Shown: positions 1 through 8,899 of the stretch, in pieces
How positions within the stretch are numbered: the stretch's first letter is position 1
How the letters are laid out: each line of letters starts with the position of its first letter
Notes under the pieces: model-generated
The model's input: only the letters and a program-made list of their open reading frames with translations
Database searches by the model: none
Told to the model about the DNA's origin: nothing
Origin: G963662675 sp963662675
Lineage (GTDB): Bacteria; Bacteroidota; Bacteroidia; Bacteroidales; Prolixibacteraceae
Direction of reading: 5' to 3'
Assembly: GCA_963662675.2 (NCBI GenBank)
Contig: CAXXHP010000006.1
Coordinates: 62,001 to 126,000, forward strand
Length of the DNA: 64,000 nucleotides
Made by a program: the position numbers and the translations under genes

Positions 1-305
1 AGATAGTCTTCCTGTCCTTCAAAAACATAGGTATAGGTTCGTCCACCACTACCTGTACTTTGATTCGATTCACGTACATATACATCTGCATCCCGTGTAT
101 CCCTAACAAAATTTGCATAAGGTATTTGTTCTCGAACATAATTCATATCTAAGCGTTCACCATCAATAAATATATTTATTGCTTCTTCTCTTAAAGGTTC
201 AGATGTGTCGGAAATTTCTTGTGCAGTTGTTCTTTGATTAGTACAAATAAACAACGCAAACATGGTAAATGTAAATATCAGATTTGTCAAATTAATCATT
301 CTCAT
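1..305 (-). CDS. Secreted protein of unknown function, 3' end cut by window edge
   Basis: This is the first ~101 residues of a minus-strand gene that runs off the left edge. Residues 1-27 form a signal peptide ending near TTAQ, so the product is exported. The mature part carries the pattern FIDGERLDMNYVREQIP, then ANFVRDTRDADVYV, then a Gly/Ser-rich turn (STGSGGRTYTY). From memory this resembles an unnamed Bacteroidota family with 'FID..DxDYIRxEIxFVxYVRDRxxADVH' near the mature N-terminus, whose members are probably beta-barrel or periplasmic proteins. The ATG at 305 was chosen; an ATG at 299 is also possible. A 77-bp gap separates it from the upstream gene. Function not known. Confidence 0.7.
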   Translation of the reverse strand, partial: MRMINLTNLIFTFTMFALFICTNQRTTAQEISDTSEPLREEAINIFIDGERLDMNYVREQIPYANFVRDTRDADVYVRESNQSTGSGGRTYTYVFEGQEDY

Positions 306-382
306 AGACTTTCATTTCTGTTAATAAGCAATTAGGGTCTCAAATTTAGCAAAAGAGACACATTGAACTGACAAACAGATTG

Positions 383-883
383 TTAATTATTCACAATGTC
401 CCTTATTTTTTGTCCGGGATAAAACCCAATCCTAATACGCGACAACATATTCTCTATGCGTCTTACCCTTGTTTCTACACGCTTAGCCTCATTGATATGT
501 GTCATTATGACACTCTGATAAGAAAATGAGAGCTTTTCAAACTTTCTCTTCAGTTCTGGATCTTCCTCTAAAAGCCACTTGAAATCTTCTGGTATTTCCA
601 ACCTGCGCAGACTTAAATCCTCTTCAACAACAATTTCTACTTCATCACCCTCATTCTTCCCAATGTATTCCCTAATTTCTTGCCGTACATGAATGGCATG
701 TTCTCCCCCACCCATCGGAACAAGACTTCCCTCTTTTTTGTGATAAACGTCTATCCAACATTGTATGCGGACTGATCTGCCTGTTCCAAATTCCTTTCTT
801 ACATTGTAGGGGAAAGCCGCATAAACTCCTCCTCGAACCGGAGAAAACAATACTGTTTTATAGCAAAATCGCTTGGGAGACAT
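383..883 (-). CDS. DUF1905 / YdeI-OmpD-associated family protein
   Basis: The 166-residue protein has two recognisable parts. Residues ~5-90 look like DUF1905 (FPYNVRKEFGTGRSVRIQ ... GSLVPMGGGEHAIHVRQEIREYIGKNEGDEVEI). Residues ~95-160 look like the 'bacteriocin-protection' YdeI/OmpD-associated helical domain (IPEDFKWLLEEDPELKRKFEKLS ... AKRVETRVRRIENMLSRI). No signal peptide or membrane segment is visible, so it is probably cytosolic. The biochemical role of this pairing is not established. It lies 11 nt downstream of queG on the same strand and may be co-transcribed, although the two have no obvious functional link. Confidence 0.8.
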   Translation of the reverse strand: MSPKRFCYKTVLFSPVRGGVYAAFPYNVRKEFGTGRSVRIQCWIDVYHKKEGSLVPMGGGEHAIHVRQEIREYIGKNEGDEVEIVVEEDLSLRRLEIPEDFKWLLEEDPELKRKFEKLSFSYQSVIMTHINEAKRVETRVRRIENMLSRIRIGFYPGQKIRDIVNN

Positions 884-894
884 AATCTCAATGT

Positions 895-1848
895 TTAGTC
901 ATCGGGCAATTCCGAGTCAACCGGCGAGTAGAGAAATTCCATATTTCTTTTTAAGCCAGTAAACTTAGTTCGTTTAACAGCCGACTTACGAAACAGTTCA
1001 TTGAAAATAGATTCATCCATTTGCTTCCAATCTGCACGGGTTAATGTCAGCAATTTGGGATTTGGCATAAAATCAGGCTCATTATGAGGCTCCGACTTTA
1101 GGTTCCATGGGCACACATCCTGACAAATATCGCAACCAAAAACACGATTCTGAAATTGACCTTTGAGAGGCTCATCCAACGCACCTTTCAATTCGATAGT
1201 TTGGTATGAAATGCATTTTCGAGCATCGACAACATAAGGTGAGACAATGGCACTGGTCGGACAAGCATCGATACAACGGGTGCAGGTTCCGCAGTGATTG
1301 GGTATTGTTCTTTCATTGGGCTGCAGCTCCAGATCAACAATCAGTTCTCCAATAAAAAAGAAACTGCCATGCTCAACTGAAATCAAGTTGCTATTTTTGC
1401 CAATCCATCCTAATCCGGCTTTGGCTGCCCAAGCCTTATCAAGTACGGGAGCCGAATCAACAAAAGGTCTTCCATTACATGGAGCTATTTCCTCCTGAAT
1501 AAATTGGAGCAAATTCTTGAGCTTTTCTTTCAATACAAAATGGTAATCTTTTCCGTAGGCATATTTCGAGAGAATTGGAGCATCTGTATCTAACTGTGTC
1601 TCTTTCGGGAAATAATTCAGTAAAACAGAGATGACCGACTTCGCACCCTCATACAGTAACCGAGGATCGAGTCGCTTATCCAAGTTGCGTTCCATATACC
1701 CCATCTCGCCATGCAACCCGCCTGTAAGCCAACTCTCAAAACGACTTTCCTCTTCGTCCAAAAATTCTGCGTTAGAAATACCGCAAGACAGAAAGCCAAG
1801 TTCCTGAGCCTTCTTTTTAATTTGTGCCGAATAGTTGCTTTTCACCAT
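895..1848 (-). CDS. queG: Epoxyqueuosine reductase QueG
   Basis: QueG carries out the last step of queuosine synthesis, reducing epoxyqueuosine to queuosine in the wobble base of tRNAs with GUN anticodons, using cobalamin and two [4Fe-4S] clusters in the cytosol. From the chosen start (317 residues), the first cluster motif is Cys186-x2-Cys189-x2-Cys192-x3-Cys196-Pro. The second uses Cys239-x2-Cys242-x3-Cys246-Pro with Cys212. The conserved VDSAPVLDKAWA block with Asp131 is the likely proton donor region. An upstream in-frame ATG at 1899 exists, but it would require translation through the terminator hairpin at 1881-1896 and adds residues unlike the family, so the ATG at 1848 is preferred. 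Confidence 0.93.
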   Translation of the reverse strand: MVKSNYSAQIKKKAQELGFLSCGISNAEFLDEEESRFESWLTGGLHGEMGYMERNLDKRLDPRLLYEGAKSVISVLLNYFPKETQLDTDAPILSKYAYGKDYHFVLKEKLKNLLQFIQEEIAPCNGRPFVDSAPVLDKAWAAKAGLGWIGKNSNLISVEHGSFFFIGELIVDLELQPNERTIPNHCGTCTRCIDACPTSAIVSPYVVDARKCISYQTIELKGALDEPLKGQFQNRVFGCDICQDVCPWNLKSEPHNEPDFMPNPKLLTLTRADWKQMDESIFNELFRKSAVKRTKFTGLKRNMEFLYSPVDSELPDD

Positions 1849-1870
1849 GCTGTTTTTCCAGATTACTGGA

Positions 1871-1896
1871 TATAAAAATACCCGGTTTTTACCGGG
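1871..1896 (-). terminator. Rho-independent terminator after sufE-sufT
   Basis: On the minus strand CCCGGT and ACCGGG pair around a short A-rich loop (1881-1896), followed by TATTTTTATA. It lies just past the sufT stop and before the queG start, so it should end the sufE-sufT transcript and separate it from queG. Confidence 0.7.
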
Positions 1897-1920
1897 CATT
1901 CAAATGGTACTTCAATATTT

Positions 1921-2226
1921 TTAAAGAAAACCAAGCTCTAACCGGGCTTCCTCGCTCATCATTGACTTTTCCCATGGTGGTTCAAACGTAAGTTCCACGT
2001 GGCAATCTTCAACTCCTTCAACTAAAAGGGCGGCTTGCTTGGTATCATCCAACAACATGTCAGCAACAGGACATCCGGGAGCCGTAAGTGTCATAATAAT
2101 GTTTGCTTTATTGTTTTCATCAACATCTACATTATAAATGAGCCCCAAGTCATAAATATTAACCGGTATTTCCGGATCATATACTTCTTTTAGCTTCTCT
2201 ATTACCTGATCTATTCTAGCATCCAT
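1921..2226 (-). CDS. sufT: SufT-like MIP18/DUF59 iron-sulfur maturation protein
   Basis: A 101-residue single-domain MIP18 (DUF59) protein: DPEIPVNIYDLGLIYNV near the N-terminus, the TLTAPGCPVADML Cys-containing core, and the VELTFEPPW motif followed by MSEEARLELGFL at the end. Stand-alone DUF59 proteins assist [4Fe-4S] cluster assembly or delivery alongside SUF. The ATG at 2226 is preferred over an in-frame TTG at 2262 because AGGAG lies 7 nt upstream and the longer form would overlap sufE. It follows sufE by 10 nt in one operon, while the main sufBCDS operon is at 32-37 kb. Confidence 0.88.
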   Translation of the reverse strand: MDARIDQVIEKLKEVYDPEIPVNIYDLGLIYNVDVDENNKANIIMTLTAPGCPVADMLLDDTKQAALLVEGVEDCHVELTFEPPWEKSMMSEEARLELGFL

Positions 2227-2236
2227 ATCAATTCTC

Positions 2237-2659
2237 CTATCCTGAAATTCTGTTATAAGCAACAGCGTAAAGTTTAATTTGTTTGATCATGGCCACCAGC
2301 CCATTTGAACGAGTTGGTGACAAATGTTGCTTTAAGCCAATATCATCAACAAAGTGCAAATCACTTTCAATAAGTTCCTCAGGAGTATGCCCGGAAACCA
2401 CACGCAACAACAAGGCAACCAAGCCCTTTACTATCACAGCATCACTCTCTCCCTGAAAATATATTTTACCATCCTTAAATTCGGACACCAACCACACACG
2501 AGACTGGCAACCTTTTATTAAGTTTTGATCGCTTTTAAACTGAGGATCCAAATCTTTCAAATCATTCCCCAATTCAATCAGATAGCTGTATTTATCCATC
2601 CAGTCTTCGTAAATCGAAAACTCCTCATTTATCTCTTGTTGTGCTTCTTCAATGGTCAT
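2237..2659 (-). CDS. sufE: Cysteine desulfuration protein SufE
   Basis: SufE accepts persulfide sulfur from the desulfurase SufS and passes it to the SufBCD scaffold. The 140-residue protein matches the usual family length. Its acceptor cysteine is Cys51 in LIKGCQSRVW, followed by the family pattern of FQGESDAVIVKGLVALLLRVVSGHTPEEL and the L-SPTRSNGL segment. Start at ATG 2659. It is the first gene of a sufE-sufT pair about 30 kb from sufBCDS in this window, so the SUF pathway is split over two loci. Confidence 0.93.
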   Translation of the reverse strand: MTIEEAQQEINEEFSIYEDWMDKYSYLIELGNDLKDLDPQFKSDQNLIKGCQSRVWLVSEFKDGKIYFQGESDAVIVKGLVALLLRVVSGHTPEELIESDLHFVDDIGLKQHLSPTRSNGLVAMIKQIKLYAVAYNRISG

Positions 2660-3084
2660 TCAATTTCTTTTTAAAGACACAAATGTCGTAATTTTTCACC
2701 GTCTAGCAATAACTATCTTAAATCAGATAAAGTTTTATTAATGCTCAATCCCGCAATGCTATTGCATCCATCCTCTGTTTAAAGTTGTAATAATCGGAAT
2801 CATTTGGGGTAGATGATTCTTGAAAAAACATCAATAAAAGCAAAAACTAAACAGGGGATGAAAAAACAGGATAAACAACCTAATGATTAACGGCAACACA
2901 AAGGAATAGAGACTAAGCACTGACATACAGGCGATTAGACAACAACGCCATTTGCGCGTTTTTTAAATATCCTATAAATATCAACAGACACCTGTTCATA
3001 TCTTGCTGTCATTCAGCCATTTTGCAATGTTTTAATACTTGCGTATTGCATAACTTAAAGGGAAATTACAATTGGGCCATTTTT
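2660..3084. other. Intergenic region between divergent sufE and YfiR-like operons
   Basis: About 425 bp with no convincing ORF. It must hold promoters for sufE (minus) and the sensory operon (plus), but I found no match to the full TTG-N19-TAnnTTTG pattern on either strand. A small GCAAT/ATTGC inverted repeat lies at 2753-2765. An in-frame TTG at 3022 extends the downstream ORF but is not needed. Confidence 0.5.
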
Positions 3085-3627
3085 ATGACTAGTAAGTTTG
3101 GATCTCAGACATCTAATTACGCTCTTTATTGGTGGGTTTTTCTGATCATACTTGCCACTACCTCAATACAACATTGTTCTGCCCAAAACATGCCTGTTCC
3201 TGAAAACATACAGGCCGCACTCTTGCCAAAAGTATTAAAATTCAATTCTAATTTTTCCGACAAAAACCCCATCCGGTTATTGCTTGTTTACGACAACATT
3301 TCACAGAAGAGTAAAGATTTAATGATTCAGGATTTAGATCAATCATTCGACATTAAAGCCATCAAATTGGAAGAGCTATACACTTCAATCAAGAACACCG
3401 ACATAGTCTATTTTATGCCGGGCTTACAACTTGCGGCTGAAATCTGCAAAGAACACAAAGTACTTTCAGTGTCAGGCATATCTCAATATGCTGAAAATGG
3501 CAATGTTTCTCTCGCATTTGGATTGCTAAACAATAAACCTAAAATTTTTATAAACCTAACGTCAATGGAACAGGAAGGACAGACGATTTCTTCCGAGATA
3601 CTTAGAATTTCGAAAGTTTACCATTAG
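3085..3627 (+). CDS. YfiR/DUF4154-family periplasmic protein
   Basis: From the ATG at 3085 the product is 180 residues. An N-terminal hydrophobic signal (YWWVFLIILATTSIQHCSA) is followed by a mature region typical of YfiR/DUF4154: IQAALLPKVLKFN at the start and, near the end, the family hallmark GNVSLAFGLLNNKPKIFINLTSMEQEG followed by SSEILRISKV. In Pseudomonas YfiR is a periplasmic repressor that binds the CHASE8 domain of the diguanylate cyclase YfiN. Here a CHASE8 histidine kinase is encoded 3 kb downstream in the same operon, so this protein is a likely periplasmic partner of that kinase (inference). First gene of a seven-gene plus-strand operon. Confidence 0.85.
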   Translation: MTSKFGSQTSNYALYWWVFLIILATTSIQHCSAQNMPVPENIQAALLPKVLKFNSNFSDKNPIRLLLVYDNISQKSKDLMIQDLDQSFDIKAIKLEELYTSIKNTDIVYFMPGLQLAAEICKEHKVLSVSGISQYAENGNVSLAFGLLNNKPKIFINLTSMEQEGQTISSEILRISKVYH

Positions 3628-3632
3628 GAATA

Positions 3633-3851
3633 ATGAATATGCAGAAAAAAATACCAAGTCCATTTTTAGCTAGTGATAAAATTGCCAACAATTCAGTCGC
3701 TCCGGGAACCGATGTTCAATCGTTAATGAGTCCAAATGATTTGATCGATACTGATACGGTCGTTAAAACCTCCGAGAAATATAAAGACCTTTTTGAAACA
3801 CTTTTTTCAGATAAAAAAAACAAAAAAGAAGCGAATGGCAGTTACAACTAA
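3633..3851 (+). CDS. Small ORF between YfiR-like gene and TonB receptor
   Basis: A 72-residue ORF begins 5 nt after the YfiR-like stop and overlaps the receptor start by 17 nt, spacing typical of a coupled small gene. It has no signal peptide or membrane segment. Its C-terminal part (TSEKYKDLFETLFSDKKNKKEA) resembles the first plug segment of the receptor immediately downstream (TASKKPEDLFETPLSVTIIKKED), with a shared DLFET core and KKE end. It may be a genuine small protein, or the remains of a duplicated receptor N-terminus whose signal peptide is lost. No function can be given. Confidence 0.45.
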   Translation: MNMQKKIPSPFLASDKIANNSVAPGTDVQSLMSPNDLIDTDTVVKTSEKYKDLFETLFSDKKNKKEANGSYN

Positions 3852-6156
3852 AGTGCTCTATACGGCTTTCTTTCTTATCCTTTGCAATTACACAATGGGA
3901 CAAGAAAAGAATGTGTATACGGGAATGTCATTAGATGAAATTTTAAATGTTGATGTGGCAACTACTGCATCAAAGAAACCTGAAGATCTATTTGAGACTC
4001 CTCTATCTGTAACAATTATTAAAAAGGAGGATATCATAAATTCTGGATCGACAAGCATAATGGAAGCCTTGCGTCTTTCTCAGGGAGTAATAGTAAGGGA
4101 AGTGACCCCGGGGAATTATGATGTGCACATCCGTGGTTTTGATGATATGACAAAAAATGCATACATCAATCTTCCATACAATTCCACCACTTTAGTAATG
4201 ATCGATAATCGGATTGTCTACAGCTATTTTTCAGGAGGTACTTTTTGGGAAACCTTGCCTATAGATATTCATGATATTGAACGAATAGAAGTTGTTCGAG
4301 GCCCGGCATCTGCATTATACGGAGCCAATGCCGCTACAGGTGTAATCAATATTATTACCTCTCATGCCGAGAAACAGGGACTAAATACTTTTGCAAACGC
4401 ATCAATAGGCAATAACAACTTTAAAAAATTAAATACAAATATTGGCTACAACTGGAATGATAACACTAGCCTCACAATTTCCGGTAATTTCTCAGAACAA
4501 CACCGCTTCGATAATATGTATTACAATTGGAATGATTCCGAGTATTCTTCTTATAATGATTTATCGATAATGATGGCGCTGGAAAAAGATCCCACAACTC
4601 ATGAAACATGGGAATATAGCGATTTTAGAGATTCTCTAAATACACAGTATGACATCGGAGTAAGTCAGCAGAAAATGGGGATAAATCTTTTCTTCGAATA
4701 TAAACTAAATACTCAATCGAATTTAAATATTGCTTTAGGTGCACAGAAATCTCAAGCACAGAAACCCGGGTTTTTAAATTTTGCGACTCCCCTATCTCAA
4801 AATAATTCCTCAAGTTTCTATTTCTCTGGCAAGCTAGATTTAAATAATTTATTTGGACAGTTTAACGTATCGTCCGGAGAAGACTTAAACAGTAATCCGG
4901 GAAATTCATTTAAATATACAAACACTGATTTCACCCTAGAATACCTTTTAAACATTGACAATATTAGCCTAAGACCGGGGCTTAGCTTTAAATATTTAAA
5001 TTACAATAGTCCCATAACTTATAATGAACCTTTTGATCTATCTGTGTTAAACTATCAATTTAAAGATCAAGACAGAGAGATGACAAACGTAGCCGGGTCG
5101 TTACTCGCAGACTGGAAACCAACGTCCAAACTCAGGTTAATTGGAGGAATACGAACCGATAAATTTAATGTTAATAAGTTCTATTTTACAAACTACGAAC
5201 TTGCCGCGACTTACCGAATTAATAAGAACAATTTGGTTCGTGCGACAATCTCCAGAGCAAACCGTTCCCCTTTTATTTTCGACACCTATCTTAATGCCAA
5301 GATGAATTTCAGCTATTTGTATGAACCTACGAGCAATACAAACCCAGTAGATATTCCTGTTGAGCAATATATTCTTGCGAAGAAGGATCAGAAATACCCT
5401 ACAAATACAAGTTTTGAAATTAACTGGAGAAAGAAGTTCAACTCAAAACTAGATCTCGATATTGAAGTTTTTTCACAGAAAATAAGTAACCTTCTCCCAT
5501 CCAATGAATATCGCGAAATATTTTCTTCCATTCAAATGGACTCCGAGAATCAATTGGATTCGATTAGATCAGGCTATGCAAAAGCTTATATGTATTTTGA
5601 AAATCAAGACATTGGGGCAAATCAAATCGGGATGAGCTTTATGCTAAAATATGCTCCTTCGGACAGGATTAATCTTCAACTACAAGGGACATTTCAAAAA
5701 ACAAAACTTACCGGCATAACCGAAATTCAGTACAACACAACCAACACTGAGCTTTCTTTCAACAACGATGACAACACAATTGACGCATTAACTTATTCAA
5801 ATATTAACCTTACGCTTTGGAGTGAAAAGCTAACCCCCACATTTTATGGCGGGTTCATGCTTAATTATCGCGTCAACAACCGGTTAAATATAAATATGAA
5901 TGGTTATCTGTACACAAAACAGGTCTTTGCAGGAATTCCTTTCTTCAATATTATTTCGGACTACACAGGCGTTTCGTGGGATAATTATATGACTATAAAA
6001 GCACACACAATACTGAACACAAAAGCTTCCTACGATATCGGGAAACAGACACAGATCTATGTCAATTTTAAAAACATTTTGGGAGAACATCGGGAGTTTG
6101 GATTTACGGATAAGATCGGAACATCATGTTTAATTGGGCTTAACTGGGAACTATAA
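3835..6156 (+). CDS. TonB-dependent outer membrane receptor
   Basis: A 773-residue outer membrane receptor. The signal peptide (MAVTTKVLYTAFFLILCNYTMGQ) is followed by SLDEILNVDVATTASKKPEDLFETPLSVTIIKKEDI, the plug with IRGFDD and IERIEVVRGPASALYGANAATGVINIIT, and a long beta-barrel ending in a typical final strand (TSCLIGLNWEL). It lacks the CarboxypepD-like N-terminal domain of SusC proteins. Receptors with this 'ASKKPEDLFE' N-terminus are often next to YfiR-like proteins and kinases, suggesting a sensing or uptake role for an unidentified ligand. The start at ATG 3835 gives a proper signal peptide; an upstream TTG (3793) would mask it. Confidence 0.9.
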   Translation: MAVTTKVLYTAFFLILCNYTMGQEKNVYTGMSLDEILNVDVATTASKKPEDLFETPLSVTIIKKEDIINSGSTSIMEALRLSQGVIVREVTPGNYDVHIRGFDDMTKNAYINLPYNSTTLVMIDNRIVYSYFSGGTFWETLPIDIHDIERIEVVRGPASALYGANAATGVINIITSHAEKQGLNTFANASIGNNNFKKLNTNIGYNWNDNTSLTISGNFSEQHRFDNMYYNWNDSEYSSYNDLSIMMALEKDPTTHETWEYSDFRDSLNTQYDIGVSQQKMGINLFFEYKLNTQSNLNIALGAQKSQAQKPGFLNFATPLSQNNSSSFYFSGKLDLNNLFGQFNVSSGEDLNSNPGNSFKYTNTDFTLEYLLNIDNISLRPGLSFKYLNYNSPITYNEPFDLSVLNYQFKDQDREMTNVAGSLLADWKPTSKLRLIGGIRTDKFNVNKFYFTNYELAATYRINKNNLVRATISRANRSPFIFDTYLNAKMNFSYLYEPTSNTNPVDIPVEQYILAKKDQKYPTNTSFEINWRKKFNSKLDLDIEVFSQKISNLLPSNEYREIFSSIQMDSENQLDSIRSGYAKAYMYFENQDIGANQIGMSFMLKYAPSDRINLQLQGTFQKTKLTGITEIQYNTTNTELSFNNDDNTIDALTYSNINLTLWSEKLTPTFYGGFMLNYRVNNRLNINMNGYLYTKQVFAGIPFFNIISDYTGVSWDNYMTIKAHTILNTKASYDIGKQTQIYVNFKNILGEHREFGFTDKIGTSCLIGLNWEL

Positions 6157-6180
6157 AATCTAGAACTAAAATCTCACAGT

Positions 6181-6672
6181 ATGCGATTCATGAACCCAAA
6201 AATCAGATTCACAATTGCAATCATTATCATCATTGGAGCAAATTTTATTTACTCATGCAAAAAAGATGATGTAACGTTCACGAATGATGAATTATTGACA
6301 CAGGACACTTGGGTTGTAAAGAGTAAAACCATAAACCCGGTAATCTTGGTGGGTGGCATGGCTGTGTCAAACATTCTAGAATTGGAGGCTGACAGTGTTA
6401 GAAATTACTCATACAAATACAACACCAACGGGTCATTCTTTCAATATGACCAAAATGACAATGTCATCTTGCAAGCATCATGGCAATTAAGTTCTAATCA
6501 AACAGAACTATCATTGAGCCAGCCTCTCGTTTTTACCTACCCGATCATGGGAGATATTTATGTTTCAGCATTAAAAATTGAATCTATTACACCCGGATAT
6601 ATCAACACGTTAGTATCATGTAACTATGAAGGGATTGACTACATCATTCAAACCATCTTTGAATCTAAATAA
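6181..6672 (+). CDS. Small lipoprotein, lipocalin-like
   Basis: A 163-residue protein with an N-terminal signal ending in FIYSC, Cys26 being the likely lipidated residue, followed by KKDD. The rest is rich in short beta-strands, with a W early in the domain (QDTWVVKSKTI) and a WQLSSNQTELSL segment, the pattern of Bacteroidota lipocalin-like lipoproteins. It lies 24 nt after the receptor and 64 nt before the CHASE8 kinase. It may sit in the outer membrane beside the receptor; its ligand is unknown. Start ATG 6181, with an alternative at 6190. Confidence 0.7.
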   Translation: MRFMNPKIRFTIAIIIIIGANFIYSCKKDDVTFTNDELLTQDTWVVKSKTINPVILVGGMAVSNILELEADSVRNYSYKYNTNGSFFQYDQNDNVILQASWQLSSNQTELSLSQPLVFTYPIMGDIYVSALKIESITPGYINTLVSCNYEGIDYIIQTIFESK

Positions 6673-6736
6673 TACAAAAAACTGAGAAATTGGTTGCTCG
6701 ATAAAGAAACAAACAGAAAATACGAATACAGTACAT

Positions 6737-8470
6737 ATGAATTTCTTAAAAAACCTTTCAATAAAATATAAATTGATACTTATCATTGAGTTGGTTTCAT
6801 TATTCTCATTGTTAATCGGCTTTACCTATGTAATTGTTAGCAACATAGCTAATCTAAAAAGCGATTTGCAAAACAACACCATTATTAATGCAAATCTCAT
6901 TGGTGAATATTGTGCCGTACCACTTGCGTTTGATGTATCTGAAAATGCCATTGAAACCCTCAACAAACTAGAAACCATCCCATCCATTGAAGCAGGGGTC
7001 GTTTACAATGCAAAAAATGAAGTGTTTGCAGAATTCTACAAGTCAGATAAGCCGCAAATAATACCAACCCCTAAAAATCAAGAATCGACAAGTTGGTTTG
7101 AGAATAACAGTTTATTTGTCACTCAACCCATATATTATGAAGAAGAATTTATAGGAACAATTTTTTTAAAGCTATCAACTAATGAATTAGCAGATCGGAT
7201 AAAACGGTATCTAAGCACAATGGTTATTCTAATTATAGGCATCCTTTTTCTAAGCTACATTTTTGCGAGATACCTCCAGCGAATTCTCTCAGGCCCCATT
7301 TTGAAACTTACCTCCGCAACCAAACAAATTTCTACTGTTGGGAATTATACTCTAAGAGTTAAGCGTGAGGGGAACGACGAAATTGGAATCTTAGTGGATG
7401 AGTATAACAATATGCTTAGCCAGATATTTGAACGAGAGGAAGCTTTAAAGCAAAAAACGCAAGAACTAACCCAAACGTTAGACGATCTAAAAAAGACACA
7501 AAGCAAATTAATAGATGCCGAAAAAATGGCAGCACTCGGACAGTTGGTAGCTGGTGTTGCCCACGAAGTAAACACACCACTTGGAGCAATCCAATCGTCA
7601 GTTGGAAATATAAAAGTCTCCTTAAATACAATCCTTCAGGATTTTCTAATATTTATAACCGAATTACAAGAAAACCTGAAAGAGCCTTTTTTCACACTGA
7701 TTGAAGACTCCTTGCGAAGTCAGTTTATGCTTACCTCCAAAGAAGAACGAGCCTATAAAACAGAAATCATTTCAACATTAGAAAGGCACAATCTCGAGAA
7801 TGCATATTCCATTGCCGACACTTTGGTGGATATGCAAATCCATAAAAATATTGAGAAATACCTAACCTTATTAAAAGCCGAAAATAGCGAGTCTATTCTG
7901 AAGATGGCCTATATGATTACCGGACTTCAACGCAGCACAAATAACATAGAATTTGCCGCCAGCAGAGCCACAAAAGTTGTATTTGCATTGAAGAATTTTG
8001 CACGAATAGGAAACTCCGATGAAAAAGAACTGGCTGACATAAAAGAAGGGATTGAAACCGTTTTGACTTTATATCACAATCAGTTAAAACAAGGCATAGA
8101 GGTTATCAAGCATTATGAGAATGTTCCGAAAATACATTGTTATCCTGACGAACTCAACCAAGTATGGACTAACATAATACACAACGCCCTTTATGCCATG
8201 GAGCTAAAAGGCAAACTATTAATTAAAATTCGCAACGAGAAAGATGATATATGCATTGCGATTACAGATAGTGGCAAAGGAATTCCACCAGACATTATTG
8301 ATAATGTTTTCAAACCTTTTTATAGTACAAAACCATACGGAGAAGGTAGCGGAATGGGGTTGGATATCTGTAAGAGAATAGTTGAAAAACATGAAGGTAA
8401 AATTTCGGTAAGTAGCCAACCAGGCGAAACAACTTTTTTGGTTTGCCTGCCGAAGAATCAGAAAATATAG
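6737..8470 (+). CDS. CHASE8-HAMP sensor histidine kinase
   Basis: A 577-residue membrane kinase. TM1 is ~13-34. Residues ~35-155 form a periplasmic region resembling CHASE8, with NLKSDLQNNTIINANLIGEYCAVPLAF and VVYNAKNEVFAEF. TM2 is ~158-178, HAMP ~180-232, then a coiled coil. HisKA follows with His276 in GVAHEVNTPLGAIQSS. A ~150-residue helical insert precedes the HATPase domain, whose N box is NIIHNALYAM and whose G boxes are DSGKGIPP and GEGSGMGLDI. CHASE8 is the sensor domain of YfiN-type diguanylate cyclases; here the output is a kinase. With a YfiR-like protein in the same operon this suggests YfiR-controlled phosphorelay. Probable targets are the two REC proteins directly downstream. 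Confidence 0.9.
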   Translation: MNFLKNLSIKYKLILIIELVSLFSLLIGFTYVIVSNIANLKSDLQNNTIINANLIGEYCAVPLAFDVSENAIETLNKLETIPSIEAGVVYNAKNEVFAEFYKSDKPQIIPTPKNQESTSWFENNSLFVTQPIYYEEEFIGTIFLKLSTNELADRIKRYLSTMVILIIGILFLSYIFARYLQRILSGPILKLTSATKQISTVGNYTLRVKREGNDEIGILVDEYNNMLSQIFEREEALKQKTQELTQTLDDLKKTQSKLIDAEKMAALGQLVAGVAHEVNTPLGAIQSSVGNIKVSLNTILQDFLIFITELQENLKEPFFTLIEDSLRSQFMLTSKEERAYKTEIISTLERHNLENAYSIADTLVDMQIHKNIEKYLTLLKAENSESILKMAYMITGLQRSTNNIEFAASRATKVVFALKNFARIGNSDEKELADIKEGIETVLTLYHNQLKQGIEVIKHYENVPKIHCYPDELNQVWTNIIHNALYAMELKGKLLIKIRNEKDDICIAITDSGKGIPPDIIDNVFKPFYSTKPYGEGSGMGLDICKRIVEKHEGKISVSSQPGETTFLVCLPKNQKI

Positions 8471-8492
8471 GAAAACACTAAATCATATTGCC

Positions 8493-8888
8493 ATGGTAAA
8501 AAATGTTATTCTCTGTGTTGATGATGAGAAAATCATCTTAGATAGTATTAAAACTCAACTGAAAGAGCGTTACGGCAACGCCTTTATGTATGAAGCTGCT
8601 GAAAGTGCCACAGAAGCGTTGGAAATAATTGATGAACTTATGCGTGATGAGAAAACAAACCTTGTAATAATCACAGATTGGCAAATGCCAGTGATAAAAG
8701 GAGACGATTTTCTTGTTAAAGTTCATCGTAAATATCCAAAAACTCTAAAAATCATGCTAACGGGACATGCTGACAAAGAGAGCATTGAAAACTCAAAAAA
8801 TAATGCTAACCTATTCAGGTGTCTTAAAAAACCGTGGAGCAGATATGACTTATTCTCGACCATAGAATCTGGATTGTTGAAAATCTAA
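8493..8888 (+). CDS. Single-domain response regulator
   Basis: A 131-residue stand-alone REC domain. The acidic pocket is Asp10-Asp11, the phospho-acceptor Asp62 (ITDWQMP), the Thr switch is in MLTGHAD, and the Lys is in LKKPW. No output domain is present, so it acts as a phosphotransfer intermediate or binds another protein. It is closely similar to the N-terminal REC of the next gene (both start V/I-CVDDEKIILDS and share LTG and KPW segments), indicating a tandem duplication. It starts 22 nt after the CHASE8 kinase. Confidence 0.9.
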   Translation: MVKNVILCVDDEKIILDSIKTQLKERYGNAFMYEAAESATEALEIIDELMRDEKTNLVIITDWQMPVIKGDDFLVKVHRKYPKTLKIMLTGHADKESIENSKNNANLFRCLKKPWSRYDLFSTIESGLLKI

Positions 8889-8899
8889 AACCTAGTCAG

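Noticed and set aside
1848..1899. Longer queG start at ATG 1899
   Set aside because: The extra 17 residues would be encoded through the CCCGGT/ACCGGG terminator and do not resemble QueG N-termini.
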